64,000 bases of DNA, taken from the NCBI RefSeq assembly GCF_030816295.1, contig NZ_JAUSXV010000001.1:2418001-2482000 (forward strand), in the 5' to 3' direction. This document shows, in pieces, positions 63,621 through 64,000 of the stretch. This DNA comes from Microbacterium natoriense. GTDB lineage: Bacteria > Actinomycetota > Actinomycetes > Actinomycetales > Microbacteriaceae. The position numbers were made by a program, and so were the translations under genes. Position 1 is the stretch's first letter, and the number at the start of each line of letters is the position of its first letter. The notes beneath the pieces are model-generated. The model had not been told where the DNA came from. It saw only the letters and a program-made list of their open reading frames with translations, and made no database searches.

Positions 63621-64000
63621 GATCCGCGTCGTGCCGTCGCTCTCGAACACGGGGATGTCCCACCCGCTCGGATAGTCCCGTTCGCGCTCCTCCTGCCAGG
63701 CGAGCGCTTCCTCCGGATCCGACGGCTGAGATGCGTGCTCGGGGCTGAACGCGTTGAGCTCTCCGGATCGCGCGTAGCCGAGCACGGCTTCCCCCTCGGG
63801 TGAGACTCCGCTGACGAGAACCAGATCGGGCACGCCATCGGGCCCCCCGTCGAGACCGTAGGTCTGGCCGGCGGCGTTCCTCTTCAGATGCGTCGGCGTC
63901 ATGTTGAGGTACTGGAACGACACGGTCGCGGTCAGGCCGTCCGCCGGTGTGACGAAGAACGTTCCGGTGGTGTCGTCCAGCGGAAAGTCGTACCAGGTCG
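63600..64000 (-). CDS. Unidentified protein, C-terminal part (5' end outside window)
   Basis: The minus-strand frame is open to the right window edge, so only the last ~133 residues are seen; the methionine or valine at 63923 is internal. The visible part includes TWYDFPLDDTTGTFFVTPAD, ATVSFQYLNMTPTHLKRNAA, YGLDGGPDGVPDLVLVSGV and a C-terminal WDIPVFESDGTTRIGTFHVG. It appears soluble and beta-rich; no family is recognised. Its last codons are duplicated downstream in a tandem 20-bp repeat. Confidence 0.65.
   Translation of the reverse strand, partial: TWYDFPLDDTTGTFFVTPADGLTATVSFQYLNMTPTHLKRNAAGQTYGLDGGPDGVPDLVLVSGVSPEGEAVLGYARSGELNAFSPEHASQPSDPEEALAWQEERERDYPSGWDIPVFESDGTTRIGTFHVG

Overview
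The window is high-GC actinobacterial DNA. Gene content, GTG/TTG starts, the recurring TAGGCT-like -10 boxes and the two tRNAs without encoded CCA suggest a Microbacteriaceae chromosome, most likely Microbacterium (an inference; no 16S rRNA gene is present). No phage, insertion sequence, CRISPR array or rRNA gene was seen. Coding density is high and no gene-free stretch exceeds about 300 bases.

Left part (1-5.7 kb): a partial TetR regulator, a GNAT acetyltransferase, and a small island of MFS exporter, amidase, TetR regulator and alpha/beta hydrolase. The amidase and TetR genes diverge around a perfect 14-bp palindrome. 5.7-14.3 kb is the most distinctive region. An enolase-superfamily enzyme and a D-2-hydroxyacid dehydrogenase run leftward. 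A CUT1-type ABC importer without its own ATPase, an N-acetylneuraminate-lyase-like aldolase and an FCD-type GntR regulator run rightward, followed by a Tat-exported sialidase-like protein. All three transcription units carry the same 14-bp palindrome (ATYAGATATCTRAT) at their promoters, so they look like one regulon for a sialic-acid-like or other 2-keto-3-deoxy sugar acid. The usual nanE/nanK/nagA/nagB genes are absent.

14.4-25.8 kb holds a chagasin-like lipoprotein, a YbaK-type deacylase, a MarR-MFS pair, an IclR regulator diverging from a 3-oxoacid CoA-transferase/thiolase operon (ketone-body use), a PLP aminotransferase with a small membrane protein, another MFS protein, and otsA-otsB for trehalose. 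25.8-31 kb is ilvD-ilvB-ilvN-ilvC. 31-36.6 kb has an FAD/Fe-S D-lactate dehydrogenase diverging from its likely GntR regulator, plus three membrane proteins. 36.7-46.5 kb holds serA, a TetR/MFS efflux pair around a large palindrome, leuB, ilvE, an FAH-family hydrolase, MFS and gltX. Together with ilvDBNC this makes a branched-chain amino-acid and serine biosynthesis zone.

46.7-53.4 kb has a lipocalin, tRNA-Gln, a VOC protein and a molybdenum-cofactor block: a MobA-DUF6457 fusion, moeA, fdhD and a YdeP-type molybdopterin oxidoreductase. The right end carries an MFS protein, topoisomerase IB, MarR with 3-hydroxyacyl-CoA dehydrogenase, pepN, an APH-type kinase, an MBL-fold hydrolase, tRNA-Glu and two secreted or unknown proteins.

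Two window-wide observations matter. Five otherwise intact genes (two ABC permeases, otsA, serA, ilvE) each carry a single +1 frameshift, mostly in a G or C tract; this looks like sequencing error rather than gene decay. At least nine genes have a TANNNT-like -10 box exactly 6 nt before the start codon, the layout expected for leaderless mRNAs.
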